Assembly: GCF_013408745.1 (NCBI RefSeq) | Contig: NZ_JACCBJ010000001.1 | Span: 3,410,001-3,474,000, forward strand | Length of the DNA stretch: 64,000 bases | Origin: Leifsonia soli | Lineage (GTDB): Bacteria > Actinomycetota > Actinomycetes > Actinomycetales > Microbacteriaceae | Reading direction: 5' to 3' | Shown here: piece after piece, positions 1 through 8,410 of the stretch | Layout: each line of letters begins with the position of its first letter | Numbering within the stretch: the first letter of the stretch is position 1 | Position numbers and translations under genes: made by a program | The notes under the pieces: generated by a model | Seen by the model: the letters and a program-made list of their open reading frames with translations, nothing else | What the model was told of the DNA's origin: nothing | The model's database searches: none

Positions 1-1503
1 CGCGAGGCGGTGCAACGCCTCGGTTTCCGTTACCTGCGCTTCCACGGCATCTTCCACGACGACATGTTCGTGTACCGCGGCTCGTACGGCGGCGGCTTCG
101 GGCCGGATGTGCCCCTGGAGACCCCGGTGCACACCTATTCCTATGTCGACAAGGTGTTCGACTTCCTGGTCGACCTGGGGGTACGGCCGTTCGTCGAGCT
201 CGGATTCATGCCGCGGGAACTGGCCACGCAGACCGAGACCGTGTTCTGGTGGGGTGCGCACTGCAGCCCGCCCAAGGACATGGATCGCTGGGTGGAGTTG
301 GTGGTGCGCACGGTGGAGCACTGGATCGAGCGCTACGGGCTAGCCGAGGTGCGGGAGTGGCGATTCGAGGTCTGGAACGAGCCCAACCTGGTTCCGCATT
401 TCTGGACCGGAACGAAGACCGAGTACTTCGAGCTGTACGCCCGGACGGTGCTGGCCATCAAGGCCATCGACCCCGAGCTCAAGGTCGGCGGCCCGTCGAC
501 GAGCGTCTTCGTGCCGGACGAGCGCTATGCGGGAGAGACCGAGGACCGCTCGGCCGAGCACGCCACCGCCGCTGCAACCGACCCGGATGCGCTCGACTGG
601 CGACCGGTGTGGATCGAGGACTTCCTCCTCTGGTGCGCCGAGCGGGAGCTGCCGGTCGATTTCATCTCGACACACCTCTACCCCACGGACTTCGCCTTCG
701 GAGCCAACGGCGAAGCCGTCAGTCTCACCCGTTACGCCGATGCGACGCCGGACGACTTGGCGGTGCTGCGGCGACTGATCCGCGCGAGCGCCTATCCCGA
801 TGCGGAGGTGCACATCACCGAGTGGTCGAGCTCGCCGTCGAGCCGGGACCACATCCACGACACGGTGTTCGCCGCGACCTACGTCACGCGGGCCTACCTT
901 CGCTCCGCGGATCTGGCCGACTCGATCTCGTACTGGACCTTCACCGACATCTTCGAGGAGGGCGGCGCCGGGCTCGGGCCGTTCCACGGCGGATTCGGCC
1001 TGGTGAACGAGCAAGGCATCCACAAGCCGACCTTCCACGCCTTCGCGATGCTGAACCGGCTGGGCGACCGGCTGATCGCCTCCACCGAGCGCGGCGTCAT
1101 CTCGCAGCACAGCGCGACGGGTCGGATCGCCGCGCTCTTCTACAACTACCCGGATGACATGAACGGCCGCTCGGTCGGCTCCCGCACCTCCTACGAAGCG
1201 ACGCGCGATCTGGCCGGCATGGGACCGGAGCAGCACGTGCGACACACCATCGGCGGCCTGGAGCCTGGCGCGGCCTACGCGGTCGAGATCCTCGCACCCG
1301 GGCGCGGCGACGCCGCAGAGGCGTGGAGCGCCATCGGCGGGCCTCTCAACCTCTCGCGCGCCGAGGCCGCCTACCTGCGCGAGAAGGGCGACGCCCTCCA
1401 CCGCCAGACCATCGTCGCCTCTGCGAACGGCACCCTCGAGATCGACCTCGCTCTGGCCCCCTGGGCCGTGGCGTCGGTATTCGCACTCTCGGCGGCGCGA
1501 TGA
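1..1503 (+). CDS. GH39-type beta-xylosidase-like glycosidase, 5' end cut by window
   Basis: This is a retaining glycoside hydrolase related to family 39 (xylan 1,4-beta-xylosidase / alpha-L-iduronidase type), which would release a terminal sugar from an oligosaccharide. The frame is open to base 1, so the true start lies outside the window; the GTG at 10 is inside the (beta/alpha)8 barrel. The acid/base motif EVWNEPN puts the proton donor at about residue 124 counted from 10. The nucleophile sits in HITEWSSS at about residue 271. No signal peptide can be judged. The stop codon overlaps the start of the fuconate dehydratase gene (ATGA), so the two are translationally coupled and probably share a deoxysugar or xyloside pathway. 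Family assignment is firm; the substrate is not known. Confidence 0.85.
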   Translation, partial: REAVQRLGFRYLRFHGIFHDDMFVYRGSYGGGFGPDVPLETPVHTYSYVDKVFDFLVDLGVRPFVELGFMPRELATQTETVFWWGAHCSPPKDMDRWVELVVRTVEHWIERYGLAEVREWRFEVWNEPNLVPHFWTGTKTEYFELYARTVLAIKAIDPELKVGGPSTSVFVPDERYAGETEDRSAEHATAAATDPDALDWRPVWIEDFLLWCAERELPVDFISTHLYPTDFAFGANGEAVSLTRYADATPDDLAVLRRLIRASAYPDAEVHITEWSSSPSSRDHIHDTVFAATYVTRAYLRSADLADSISYWTFTDIFEEGGAGLGPFHGGFGLVNEQGIHKPTFHAFAMLNRLGDRLIASTERGVISQHSATGRIAALFYNYPDDMNGRSVGSRTSYEATRDLAGMGPEQHVRHTIGGLEPGAAYAVEILAPGRGDAAEAWSAIGGPLNLSRAEAAYLREKGDALHRQTIVASANGTLEIDLALAPWAVASVFALSAAR

Positions 1504-2825
1504 GCGGCACATCCGATCGGCACCCGGCGATGACCACGATCACCGGCGTCCGCGTCTTCGACGTGCGCTTCCCGACCTCGCTCAGTCTCGACGGCTCTGA
1601 CGCGATGAACAAGGATGGCGACTATTCCGCCGCCTATGTCGTGCTCGACACGGATGATCCCGAGCTCAGCGGGTTCGGGTTCACTTTCACGATCGGCCGC
1701 GGCAACGACCTGTGCGTCGAGGCTGCCCGCCAGCGGGCGCTTCCGCTGATCGGCCGGTCTGTGGACGAGATCGTCGCCGACCTCGGCGGGACGTACCGTC
1801 TCCTCGCGTCCGACACCCAGCTGCGCTGGCTCGGCCCGGAGAAGGGCGTCGTGCACCTGGCGATGGCCGCCGTCATGAACGCGGTCTGGGACCTCGCCGC
1901 CCGGCGCGCAGGCAAGCCGCTCTGGCGCCTCCTGGCGGAGATGACACCAGAGGAGCTCGTCGATGCCGCCGACCTCCGGTACCTGTCGGACGCGCTGACC
2001 CGCGACGAGGCGGTCGACATCCTCTCCGAGATGGAACCCACCCGCGCTCGGCGCATCTCGGACCTCGAAGCACGTGGCGGCTATCCCTGCTACACGACGA
2101 GCGCCGGCTGGCTCGGCTACAGCGACGACAAGCTGCGACGTCTGCTCAGGGAGGCTGTCGACGAGGGCTACCGCCACGTGAAGCTCAAGGTCGGTGCGAA
2201 CCTGGACGACGACATCCGGCGGCTCCGGATCACCCGCGACGTCATCGGCTGGGATGCCAAGCTGATGATCGATGCCAATCAGGTGTGGGATGTCCCGGAG
2301 GCCATCGAATGGGTGCAGCGGCTCGCCGAGTTCGAGCCGCTGTGGATCGAGGAGCCGACGAGCCCGGACGATGTCCTCGGACACGCCGCCGTGCGCAGGG
2401 CTGTCGCGCCCATCGGTGTCGCCACGGGCGAACACGGCATGAACAGGGTGCTGTTCAAGCAGATGTTCCAGGCTGGAGCCATCGATTACTGCCAACTGGA
2501 TGCCGCTCGGCTGGCGAGCGTCAATGAGATCCTCGCCGTCTATCTGATGGCCAAGAAGTTCGCCGTGCCGGTCTGCCCGCACGCGGGCGGCGTCGGGCTG
2601 TGCGAACTGGTCCAGCACCTCTCCATCTTCGATTACGTCGCGGTCTCGGGAACCCTGGAGAACCGGGTGACCGAGTTCGTCGATCACCTGCACGAGCACT
2701 TCGCCGACCCGTGCATCGTCGTCGACGGCAACTACACGATCCCGTCGAAGCCCGGGTACAGCGCCGAAATGTTCGAGGAATCCGTCGCCCGATACTCGTA
2801 CCCCGGGGGCAGCTACTGGCGCTGA
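1500..2825 (+). CDS. L-fuconate dehydratase-like enolase-superfamily enzyme
   Basis: This enzyme should dehydrate L-fuconate to 2-keto-3-deoxy-L-fuconate, a step of oxidative L-fucose breakdown. It is about 441 residues long, normal for the family. The N-terminus (VFDVRFPTS, then DYSAAYVVL) matches the fuconate dehydratase/ENOSF1 group. The barrel carries the KxK base motif (HVKLKVG), metal ligands in [19 protein letters not shown] and ATGEHG, and the C-terminal CPHAGGVGL histidine. The ATG at 1500 overlaps the preceding stop. An in-frame ATG at 1530 (MTTITG) agrees better with family N-termini, and neither start has a clear ribosome binding site. The coupling to a GH39-type gene suggests the sugar is released from a glycan. 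Acid-sugar specificity within the subgroup is inferred. Confidence 0.85.
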   Translation: MSGTSDRHPAMTTITGVRVFDVRFPTSLSLDGSDAMNKDGDYSAAYVVLDTDDPELSGFGFTFTIGRGNDLCVEAARQRALPLIGRSVDEIVADLGGTYRLLASDTQLRWLGPEKGVVHLAMAAVMNAVWDLAARRAGKPLWRLLAEMTPEELVDAADLRYLSDALTRDEAVDILSEMEPTRARRISDLEARGGYPCYTTSAGWLGYSDDKLRRLLREAVDEGYRHVKLKVGANLDDDIRRLRITRDVIGWDAKLMIDANQVWDVPEAIEWVQRLAEFEPLWIEEPTSPDDVLGHAAVRRAVAPIGVATGEHGMNRVLFKQMFQAGAIDYCQLDAARLASVNEILAVYLMAKKFAVPVCPHAGGVGLCELVQHLSIFDYVAVSGTLENRVTEFVDHLHEHFADPCIVVDGNYTIPSKPGYSAEMFEESVARYSYPGGSYWR

Positions 2826-2853
2826 GCCGATCCTCTCGCGCGAGGAATGACCC

Positions 2854-2882
2854 GCCATCCCGGTGACATCGAGCGGGATGGC
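2854..2882. terminator. Hairpin between convergent genes
   Basis: A perfect 9-bp stem (GCCATCCCG and CGGGATGGC) closes an 11-base loop between the end of the fuconate dehydratase gene and the end of the minus-strand hydrolase gene. There is no U tract, as is usual in high-GC actinobacteria. It is placed to serve both strands. Confidence 0.6.
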
Positions 2883-2931
2883 CCGCTTCGTCGGGAATCA
2901 CCACGAAGACGCATGCCTGGCGTGCCCGAAC

Positions 2932-3723
2932 TCAGTGGGTGGCGAGGAAGCCGGCGATGGCGTCGGCGAGCGCTTCCGGCGCTTCGAGCGGGATGAGGTG
3001 GCCGGTTCCGGGGACGATGGTGAACGCCGCTTCGGCGAGATAGGGCACGAGGTTGCCGCGCAGGACGTCGACGGGTTCGACCCGATCGTGCTCGCCAGCG
3101 ATCACGAGGGCAGGCACGGCGATCCGGCGGGTTCGGTCGCTGATGTCCTCGGCGATACCGTGCAGGGGCCACTCGGTGCGTGCGTTGTCGCCTCCGCTCG
3201 CCAGGGAGTCAGCGACGACCTGCTCGGCCCATCCTTCCGGAAGCGTCGTCGCCGTCAGCACGTGGTCGCGCGCCCCGGCGACGGACTCCGCCGAGTCGTA
3301 GGCGTGGGACAGTCCCTCTCGGTACTCGGGTGTGATCATCGCTGCGGGCTTCGCCGGTCCGGAGCCGACGAGGATGATGCCGCGCAGGCCGTCCGGCCGG
3401 GTCGCGGCGACGAGCTGAGCGACCTTGCCTCCCATGGAGTGCCCCACCAGCACGTAGTCGTCGAGGCCCGCATCGGCGATCGTCGCGAGCACGTCGTCGG
3501 CGAGCTGCTGCAGCGTGTAGGGGCCGGGAAGGCTGCGGGAGCGGCCCCAGCCTCGCTGATCGATCGCGATGGAGTCGCGTCCGTCGAGCCGGTCCCGGAC
3601 GAGATCCCAGGTGCGGGCGGCGCCGCCCCAGTAGTGCAGGAACACGAGGGTGGGACCGGTGCCGGTGCCGGTGCCGGTGCGGCGGTCGAAGGTGGGCAGA
3701 TCGGTGTGGTGTGTTTGAGTCAC
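2932..3723 (-). CDS. Alpha/beta hydrolase
   Basis: This is a 263-residue alpha/beta-hydrolase-fold protein of esterase/haloperoxidase-like type; the substrate is unknown. The triad is visible: the nucleophile serine in VGHSMGG, the aspartate in AGEHDRVEP, and the histidine in GTGHLIPLE. An oxyanion-region HYWGG follows strand 3. The frame is open upstream to 3837, but that would overlap the divergent AraC gene. The GTG at 3723 is preferred because GGAG lies four bases upstream of it. The N-terminus has a short Gly-Thr run (TGTGTGTG) encoded by four CCGGTG hexamers. It is divergent from the AraC-type gene, which is the likely regulator. Confidence 0.82.
   Translation of the reverse strand: MTQTHHTDLPTFDRRTGTGTGTGPTLVFLHYWGGAARTWDLVRDRLDGRDSIAIDQRGWGRSRSLPGPYTLQQLADDVLATIADAGLDDYVLVGHSMGGKVAQLVAATRPDGLRGIILVGSGPAKPAAMITPEYREGLSHAYDSAESVAGARDHVLTATTLPEGWAEQVVADSLASGGDNARTEWPLHGIAEDISDRTRRIAVPALVIAGEHDRVEPVDVLRGNLVPYLAEAAFTIVPGTGHLIPLEAPEALADAIAGFLATH
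3656..3679. repeat. CCGGTG hexamer, four tandem copies
   Basis: Four perfect head-to-tail copies of CCGGTG encode a Thr-Gly run just before the first core strand of the alpha/beta hydrolase. Because the unit is six bases, slippage would add or remove Thr-Gly pairs without breaking the frame. Confidence 0.85.
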
Positions 3724-3805
3724 GATTCTCCTCGATTGCTTTCGTTGGACGTCTTCCATGCAAGCGCCGAACTGATGGGGAGTCATCGGATGGACCTGAC
3801 CTCGT

Positions 3806-4675
3806 ATGGTGCAAACTGGACTCGTGTCGTCGATCACGCAGATGCGCTACCGCGCGCCCGACCCGCACGGGCGGCTGGTCGAGACGTTCACCTTCGCCCG
3901 GCTGCGGTCGATGAACGACGGAGGCACGCAACGAGCCGACTTCCACGTTCTCGCGTTCATCGACGCAGGGATGGGCTCGCTCACCGTCGACTTCGCCGAG
4001 CACGCCCTCTTCGCGGGTGCCGTCGTGTGGATCGCGCCTGGCGCGGTGCACCGGTGGGACGACGTCGCACAGCTCGCCGGTCGGCTGGTCCTGTTCGTTC
4101 CGACGGCGCCCGTCACCGACGCGACCCGCGCGCTCGTCGCGAACCCGCGCCTCCAGCCCGTGTCGAAGGTCCGGGATGACGAACGTCGGTTCGTGGACGC
4201 TGCGCTCGACCACCTGGTGCTGGAGACGGGCGATCCGGCGGGCGCTTCGGCGGAACTGCCGGCGATCCTGCTGTCAGCGCTCCTCGCCCGGCTCCGACCG
4301 CACGAGGCGGCCCCTGAGGGGGAGAACCGATTGTTCCTGGCTTTCCGGGAGTGCGTCGAGACGGACTTCCGCGAGCACCACGACGCCGAGCACTATGCGC
4401 GTGTCCTGGGGTACGCCCCGCGCACCCTGTCGCGGGCGGTGAAGCGGGCGACAGGGGCGACCGCGAAGGCCTATCTGGCGGAGCGGATCACGCTCGAAGC
4501 CAAGCGGTTGCTCGCTCACGACGGGCTGACATCGGCCGCGTGCGCTGCAGCCCTGGGGTTCACGGACGCGTCCAACTTCTCCGTGTTCTTCCGGCAGGCG
4601 ACGGGGGAGAGACCCGGTGCGTGGCAGAGGGCGGCGGTCGGGACGGTCCCCGAGCCGCCGGGTCGACCGGGTTGA
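3806..4675 (+). CDS. AraC-family transcriptional regulator
   Basis: This 289-residue regulator has an N-terminal cupin-like sensing domain (about residues 15-110) and a C-terminal double helix-turn-helix (about residues 185-280, with LGYAPRTLSRAVKRATG and ALGFTDASNFSVFFRQ, the usual AraC second-helix signature). The start is ATG 3806; a GTG at 3824 is possible. It is transcribed divergently from the alpha/beta hydrolase with about 80 bases between them and probably controls it. The ligand cannot be read from sequence. Confidence 0.85.
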   Translation: MVQTGLVSSITQMRYRAPDPHGRLVETFTFARLRSMNDGGTQRADFHVLAFIDAGMGSLTVDFAEHALFAGAVVWIAPGAVHRWDDVAQLAGRLVLFVPTAPVTDATRALVANPRLQPVSKVRDDERRFVDAALDHLVLETGDPAGASAELPAILLSALLARLRPHEAAPEGENRLFLAFRECVETDFREHHDAEHYARVLGYAPRTLSRAVKRATGATAKAYLAERITLEAKRLLAHDGLTSAACAAALGFTDASNFSVFFRQATGERPGAWQRAAVGTVPEPPGRPG

Positions 4676-4697
4676 TCTGCCGATCCGGCAGCATCGC

Positions 4698-5570
4698 TCA
4701 CGCGGAATCGCGTTCCCGGTACGCGCGAAGGGCGCCCCGCGCAGCTGTGGCGACGTCCGCCGCGGTCGGCCTCCGCGACGAATCGGCGTGCGTCATCGCC
4801 AGGATGAGCTCGCGCCAGCGGTCGGGGATGTCGTCGGGCGTCTCCGGGTCCCGCTCCAGCCGCGCGAGGGCCGATTGCACGGGCGTTCCCGGGAACGCGA
4901 CGGTCCTCGTGAAGCACTCCAGCAGGACGAGGCCGAGGGAGTAGATGTCCGACGCCGACGTCAGCGTCTCGCTGCGCACCTGCTCGGGGCTCAGGTAGGC
5001 GGCCGTGCCGAACGTCTCCTCCTCGATCTCTTGAGGGCGCGTCGCGTGGATGGCGATGCCGAAGTCCGTCAGCCTCGCGCGCGGACGCGAGAAACGCGTG
5101 CCGTAGTCGACGACCATGATGTTCGACGGAGTCACATCGCGATGGATGACGCCACGGGCGTGAACGTATTCGAGTGTCTCGGCGACCTCGAACGCGACCT
5201 CGCCGATCTGCCTGGTCGTCAGCGGACCGGCATTCAGCACCGCGCGGAGGGTGTCTCCGTCGACCAGTTCGATGACCAGGAACGGGCGCGGGTCTGCGGG
5301 TGAGGAGTCGTCGACACCCGCGTCGAGGATGGACACGACACCGTGGTGGCGCAGGCCGGCGAGCACGCCCACCTCGGTCCGGAATCGCGCGACGTCGTCG
5401 TCGCTTCCCGACGAGAACAGCTTGATCGCGACATCGCGTCGCAGGTTCTCATCCCGGGCGCGGAAGACCATCGAGGAGCCGCCGCGCGCGAGCAGCCGCT
5501 CCGGCCGATACCTTCCGAGAAGAAGGGGGACCGGGGTCTCGGGTGTGTTCACCTCGATATCTTCCGGCAT
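4698..5570 (-). CDS. Soluble serine/threonine protein kinase (Hanks type)
   Basis: This protein kinase is about 290 residues and is essentially a bare catalytic domain. The glycine loop is GRYRPERLLARGGSSMVF, the ATP-binding lysine is in VAIKLF (about residue 50), the catalytic loop is HRDVTPSNIM with Thr in place of the usual Lys, the metal motif is TDFGIA, and SPEQ replaces APE. There is no transmembrane segment, PASTA or other sensor domain after the kinase lobe, so it is likely cytoplasmic. The frame is open further upstream, but ATG 5570 is preferred because GGAG precedes it and the added N-terminus looks non-native. It is convergent with the AraC gene. Its target is unknown. Confidence 0.8.
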   Translation of the reverse strand: MPEDIEVNTPETPVPLLLGRYRPERLLARGGSSMVFRARDENLRRDVAIKLFSSGSDDDVARFRTEVGVLAGLRHHGVVSILDAGVDDSSPADPRPFLVIELVDGDTLRAVLNAGPLTTRQIGEVAFEVAETLEYVHARGVIHRDVTPSNIMVVDYGTRFSRPRARLTDFGIAIHATRPQEIEEETFGTAAYLSPEQVRSETLTSASDIYSLGLVLLECFTRTVAFPGTPVQSALARLERDPETPDDIPDRWRELILAMTHADSSRRPTAADVATAARGALRAYRERDSA

Positions 5571-5862
5571 CCCGGCCGTCTCCGCCGCCCGGTAGACGGC
5601 GACGCGGGCCCGGGGTATGTGCGGGACCGCCAGGAGCGGGGTGTCGCTTCTGCGCCCTCGTGTGAACGGTTCGAGGCAGCCGGCGCTGTCGCGGTTGCTC
5701 CTTCCGCGCGTTGTTGGATGAGCGGTACACGATGAAGGTGCGGCACCGAACACCTCGGCGATTCCTCGATGTCCCGCGCCTCGGATAGGGGCGGAGCGAG
5801 CTGGATATCGCAGCGATCATCGCGGATAAAATCACAGACTGATCATCCAAGGCACGAAGACC

Positions 5863-5874
5863 GATCCGCTTGCG
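5863..5874 (-). repeat. Island 12-mer CGCAAGCSGATC, copy 1
   Basis: The plus strand reads GATCCGCTTGCG. This is the leftmost copy of the repeat that recurs between genes up to 19.6 kb. Here it forms a small hairpin of its own (TCCGC-TT-GCGGA). Confidence 0.75.
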
Positions 5875-5895
5875 GAGGCGTTCGCACGGGAGGTA

Positions 5896-5920
5896 GCGGG
5901 TTCAAGCCCCGCTAGTCACC
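5896..5920 (+). other. tRNA 3'-end-like fragment (T arm plus acceptor strand)
   Basis: The bases form a perfect T arm: stem GCGGG, loop TTCAAGC, stem CCCGC, followed by TAGTCACC, which could be an acceptor strand with C at the discriminator position. No D arm or anticodon arm precedes it, so it is not a working tRNA. Such 3' tRNA remnants are typical marks of integrase attachment at island edges. Chance resemblance is possible, because the matching acceptor 5' strand was not found nearby. Confidence 0.35.
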
Positions 5921-5989
5921 GGTCCGCTGATGGATCCGATCGGAGTGGTTACCCGCTCGTCCTCGGTGACTGGCTGGCAGCCCAACATC

Positions 5990-6712
5990 TCACTTCGTGG
6001 TGCGCATCGTGGCGTGCTGGTCAGGGTCGACCTCGACGGGGCTGCTCCAGACAACGGGCACCCCGCGCATGATGAGTACGTGGTCGAGCTCAGCGGCTTC
6101 CACTGGAAGTACGTCGAAGAAGCTGGACTCGACTCGTGTCGCCACACCCGGTTCGACCCGCCACGCATCGGTGTCGAGCCGCAACGCTTCAAGTCTCCCA
6201 TCGCGGGTTGGGGACCAACCGACCGCGTCCTTGCGGAAGAACTCGGACGCAGCCGTCAGATCGGTGAACATCCCGCTTTGGAAGCGCTCAGGCGGAACTA
6301 CGTCTACATCCACATCGACATAGATATCGGCCGCCTCGACCTTCACGTTCAGATGAGTGGAGGACTCCACAGACGTGACAACGGCATGTTCATGGACGCC
6401 AGGGAAGACCCGTCCACCTGCGAGCTGCGCGAGCCGGGATGCGCTATGTCGACGAGGGATATATACCCCGGTTCGGACACCACCGGGACCATCCCACTCC
6501 ACGGCAATTCGGTGAGCCGCGCTCTCGCTGCGGTGGCCGATCTTTGGGGAAAACCATTGCGGCCTGAAGCCTCCCAGCCGGATCAGGCAAACACCGGCGA
6601 GGGCATTCCCCCTGACCAACTGCGGGCGGAGGCCACGCGGCAGCATCTCCTGCGCGACCCGCGGGTCGATTCGGTAATTGACGAGAAGTCGGCGCTCGAT
6701 CGTAGCCGCCAT
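5990..6712 (-). CDS. DUF2071 (YqjF-like) family protein
   Basis: About 240 residues matching the DUF2071/COG3361 pattern: the N-terminal ERRLLVNYRIDP, then LPRGLRPQLV and AGVCLIRLGGFRPQ, which are hallmarks of the family, whose biochemical role is not established. ATG 6712 fits the family start; the frame is open further upstream, but that sequence looks non-coding. A GTG seven codons upstream of that ATG is the main alternative. It ends close to the tRNA-like fragment and is separated from the TetR gene by about 200 bases with no gene. Confidence 0.75.
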   Translation of the reverse strand: MAATIERRLLVNYRIDPRVAQEMLPRGLRPQLVRGNALAGVCLIRLGGFRPQWFSPKIGHRSESAAHRIAVEWDGPGGVRTGVYIPRRHSASRLAQLAGGRVFPGVHEHAVVTSVESSTHLNVKVEAADIYVDVDVDVVPPERFQSGMFTDLTAASEFFRKDAVGWSPTRDGRLEALRLDTDAWRVEPGVATRVESSFFDVLPVEAAELDHVLIMRGVPVVWSSPVEVDPDQHATMRTTK

Positions 6713-6912
6713 CCGCGGAATAGAGGGCACATTCGGGAGTCTATGCCAGCGCTGTCGTCGCGCTTGGGTAACCCGTCGTCTAACTCCGCTCCAGCCCGAC
6801 CCGGTCCGAATTCTTGTCGCCCGAGTGAACCGAGCGAGTCCACCGCCCAACGTCTCGGTGCAGGATCGGCTTGCGGCACCCGCCTTTGTCGCGGCTGCGT
6901 CCATTCGAACAG

Positions 6913-7461
6913 TCAAGACCTGTCCGCTGGGATCTGGATGCCGGCGAGCACGACCTCGAGCAGTCGTTCGCCGCGCTGCTGGCGGTCGGGTGTCGGCTCG
7001 AGGCGCCAAAGGAAACCGACGAGCACGAAGAGGTCCTCTGCGGTGATGTCCGTCCGGACCGCTCCCGCGTCCTGCGCGGCGGTCAGCAGGAGTCGGAGCG
7101 CGCTGAGGTCGGCCACCTGTGCGCTGGGGCCGAGCGATTGGTGCAGGAGCGCGCTCATAGCCTCACTCAGGCCGTTCTTCAATCGCCCGTAGTCGGCCAG
7201 GCGCTGCAGCCAGATCCGGAGCGCCTCGAACGGCGGATGTGAGCCCAGGAGGTCCTCGCCGGCTGTAGCCAACTCGTCCATGTCGACCCGGTGCACCTCG
7301 AGCACCAGGTCCTGCCAGGTCGGGAAGTGCCGGTAAATGGTGCCCTGCCCCACCCCGGCTCGACGGGCGACTGCGGCCATTCCGCCGCCCTCGTCCGCAT
7401 CCAGTACCGCGCGGGCGGCGTCCACGATGCGTGTGCGATTCGCTGCGGCGTCCGCGCGCAT
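6913..7461 (-). CDS. TetR-family regulator
   Basis: About 182 residues with an N-terminal HTH (ARRAGVGQGTIYRHF, about residues 30-55) and a C-terminal ligand domain. ATG 7461 is chosen over longer frames because GGAGG lies just upstream. It is divergent from the SDR gene, with two palindromes between them (7481-7494 and 7507-7522), so it very likely represses both itself and the SDR. Confidence 0.85.
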   Translation of the reverse strand: MRADAAANRTRIVDAARAVLDADEGGGMAAVARRAGVGQGTIYRHFPTWQDLVLEVHRVDMDELATAGEDLLGSHPPFEALRIWLQRLADYGRLKNGLSEAMSALLHQSLGPSAQVADLSALRLLLTAAQDAGAVRTDITAEDLFVLVGFLWRLEPTPDRQQRGERLLEVVLAGIQIPADRS

Positions 7462-7480
7462 GCGCCCCCTCCTCGACAAA

Positions 7481-7522
7481 CGGACACGTGTCCGCTCCGC
7501 TAGCGAGCGGACACTCGTCCGC
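7481..7522. promoter_or_regulatory. Twin TetR operator between regulator and SDR
   Basis: Two palindromes lie side by side: a perfect 14-mer CGGACACGTGTCCG (7481-7494) and GCGGAC-ACTC-GTCCGC (7507-7522). Both share the half-site CGGAC/GTCCG. Their centres are about 27 bases apart, in the short gap between the divergent starts. Confidence 0.75.
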
Positions 7523-7574
7523 TTAGCATATCCACCCCTTCGGATCGGCGCGCACACCGGAATGGAGACAGAAC

Positions 7575-8345
7575 ATGTTCGATTACGCACGGCCGCTCGA
7601 CGGCAAGACCGCGGTCATCACCGGCGGCGGGCGAGGTGTCGGGCTCGGCATCGCGAAAGAACTAGTGGCCCAGGGTGCTCGTGTCGCCGTCACCGGGATC
7701 GACATCGCCGAGCTCGCCGCGGCCGAGGCTGAGCTCGGCCCGTCGAGCGTCGGCATCGCAGCGGACGTCCGCGACGAAGACGACATGGTGGGGATGTACT
7801 CGAAGGTCGTCGAGCGCTTCGGCCAGATCGACATCGTGGTTGCGAACGCAGTGGTCGGCGATAGCAACACACTCGGACAGATCACCGAGGCGCAGTTCGC
7901 GAACATTTTCGACACTGACGTGAAAGGGGTGCTGTTCACCGTCCAGCCCGCCATCCCACTCCTGCCGGAAGGCGGCAGCATCGTGATCATCAGCTCGACG
8001 GCATCCGTCAAGGGCGGCGTCGGGATGAGCCTCTACGGCGGCGCCAAAGCGGCGCTGCGGAGCATGGCGCGCACGTGGACTCTCGAACTGCGCGGCACCG
8101 GTGTGCGGGTGAATGTTCTCACTCTCGGCGCCGTCGACACCCCGTCGCTGCGGTCAGCGCTCGCGGACGCCGTCGGCGAAGATGACGTGCCGGCCACCGT
8201 GGCGAGCATGGGCGAGGGATCGCCGCTCGGGCGCCTCCTGCAGCCGCGCGAGGTCGGAATGGCCGTCGCGTTTCTCGCGTCGGAAGCCTCGACAGGATTC
8301 CTGGGCAGCGAGCTGTTTCTCGACGGAGGCCTCGCGCAGGTCTGA
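7575..8345 (+). CDS. Short-chain dehydrogenase/reductase
   Basis: A 256-residue classical SDR using NAD(P)H. The nucleotide motif is GGGRGVGLG near the N-terminus, followed by the VVANAV strand, the catalytic serine in IISSTAS, and the Tyr-Lys pair in YGGAK. The C-terminal SSEL-type ending (LGSELFLDGGLAQV) is typical. ATG 7575 has GGAG upstream. It lies alone under the divergent TetR and is followed by a hairpin terminator, so it is probably an inducible detoxifying reductase. The substrate is unknown. Confidence 0.85.
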   Translation: MFDYARPLDGKTAVITGGGRGVGLGIAKELVAQGARVAVTGIDIAELAAAEAELGPSSVGIAADVRDEDDMVGMYSKVVERFGQIDIVVANAVVGDSNTLGQITEAQFANIFDTDVKGVLFTVQPAIPLLPEGGSIVIISSTASVKGGVGMSLYGGAKAALRSMARTWTLELRGTGVRVNVLTLGAVDTPSLRSALADAVGEDDVPATVASMGEGSPLGRLLQPREVGMAVAFLASEASTGFLGSELFLDGGLAQV

Positions 8346-8366
8346 CCGGCCCACCTCTTGGCATGA

Positions 8367-8396
8367 CCGCCCGCCGAACGATCCAGCTGCGGGCGG
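8367..8396 (+). terminator. Hairpin after the SDR gene
   Basis: A perfect 8-bp stem (CCGCCCGC and GCGGGCGG) with a 14-base loop starts 22 bases after the SDR stop. Confidence 0.6.
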
Positions 8397-8410
8397 CCGA
8401 GTAGGGTCAG

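Larger units (their letters stand above)
5571..5989. other. Gene-poor left edge of the accessory island
   Basis: No gene could be supported in these roughly 420 bases. The stretch holds the kinase upstream region, one minus-oriented copy of the island 12-mer (5863-5874), and a tRNA T-arm-like fragment (5896-5920). Beyond it the gene content changes from conserved housekeeping types to small single-gene units. Confidence 0.5.

Noticed and set aside
5830..5925. A complete tRNA gene
   Set aside because: Only the T arm and a possible acceptor tail can be drawn. No D arm or anticodon stem fits upstream.
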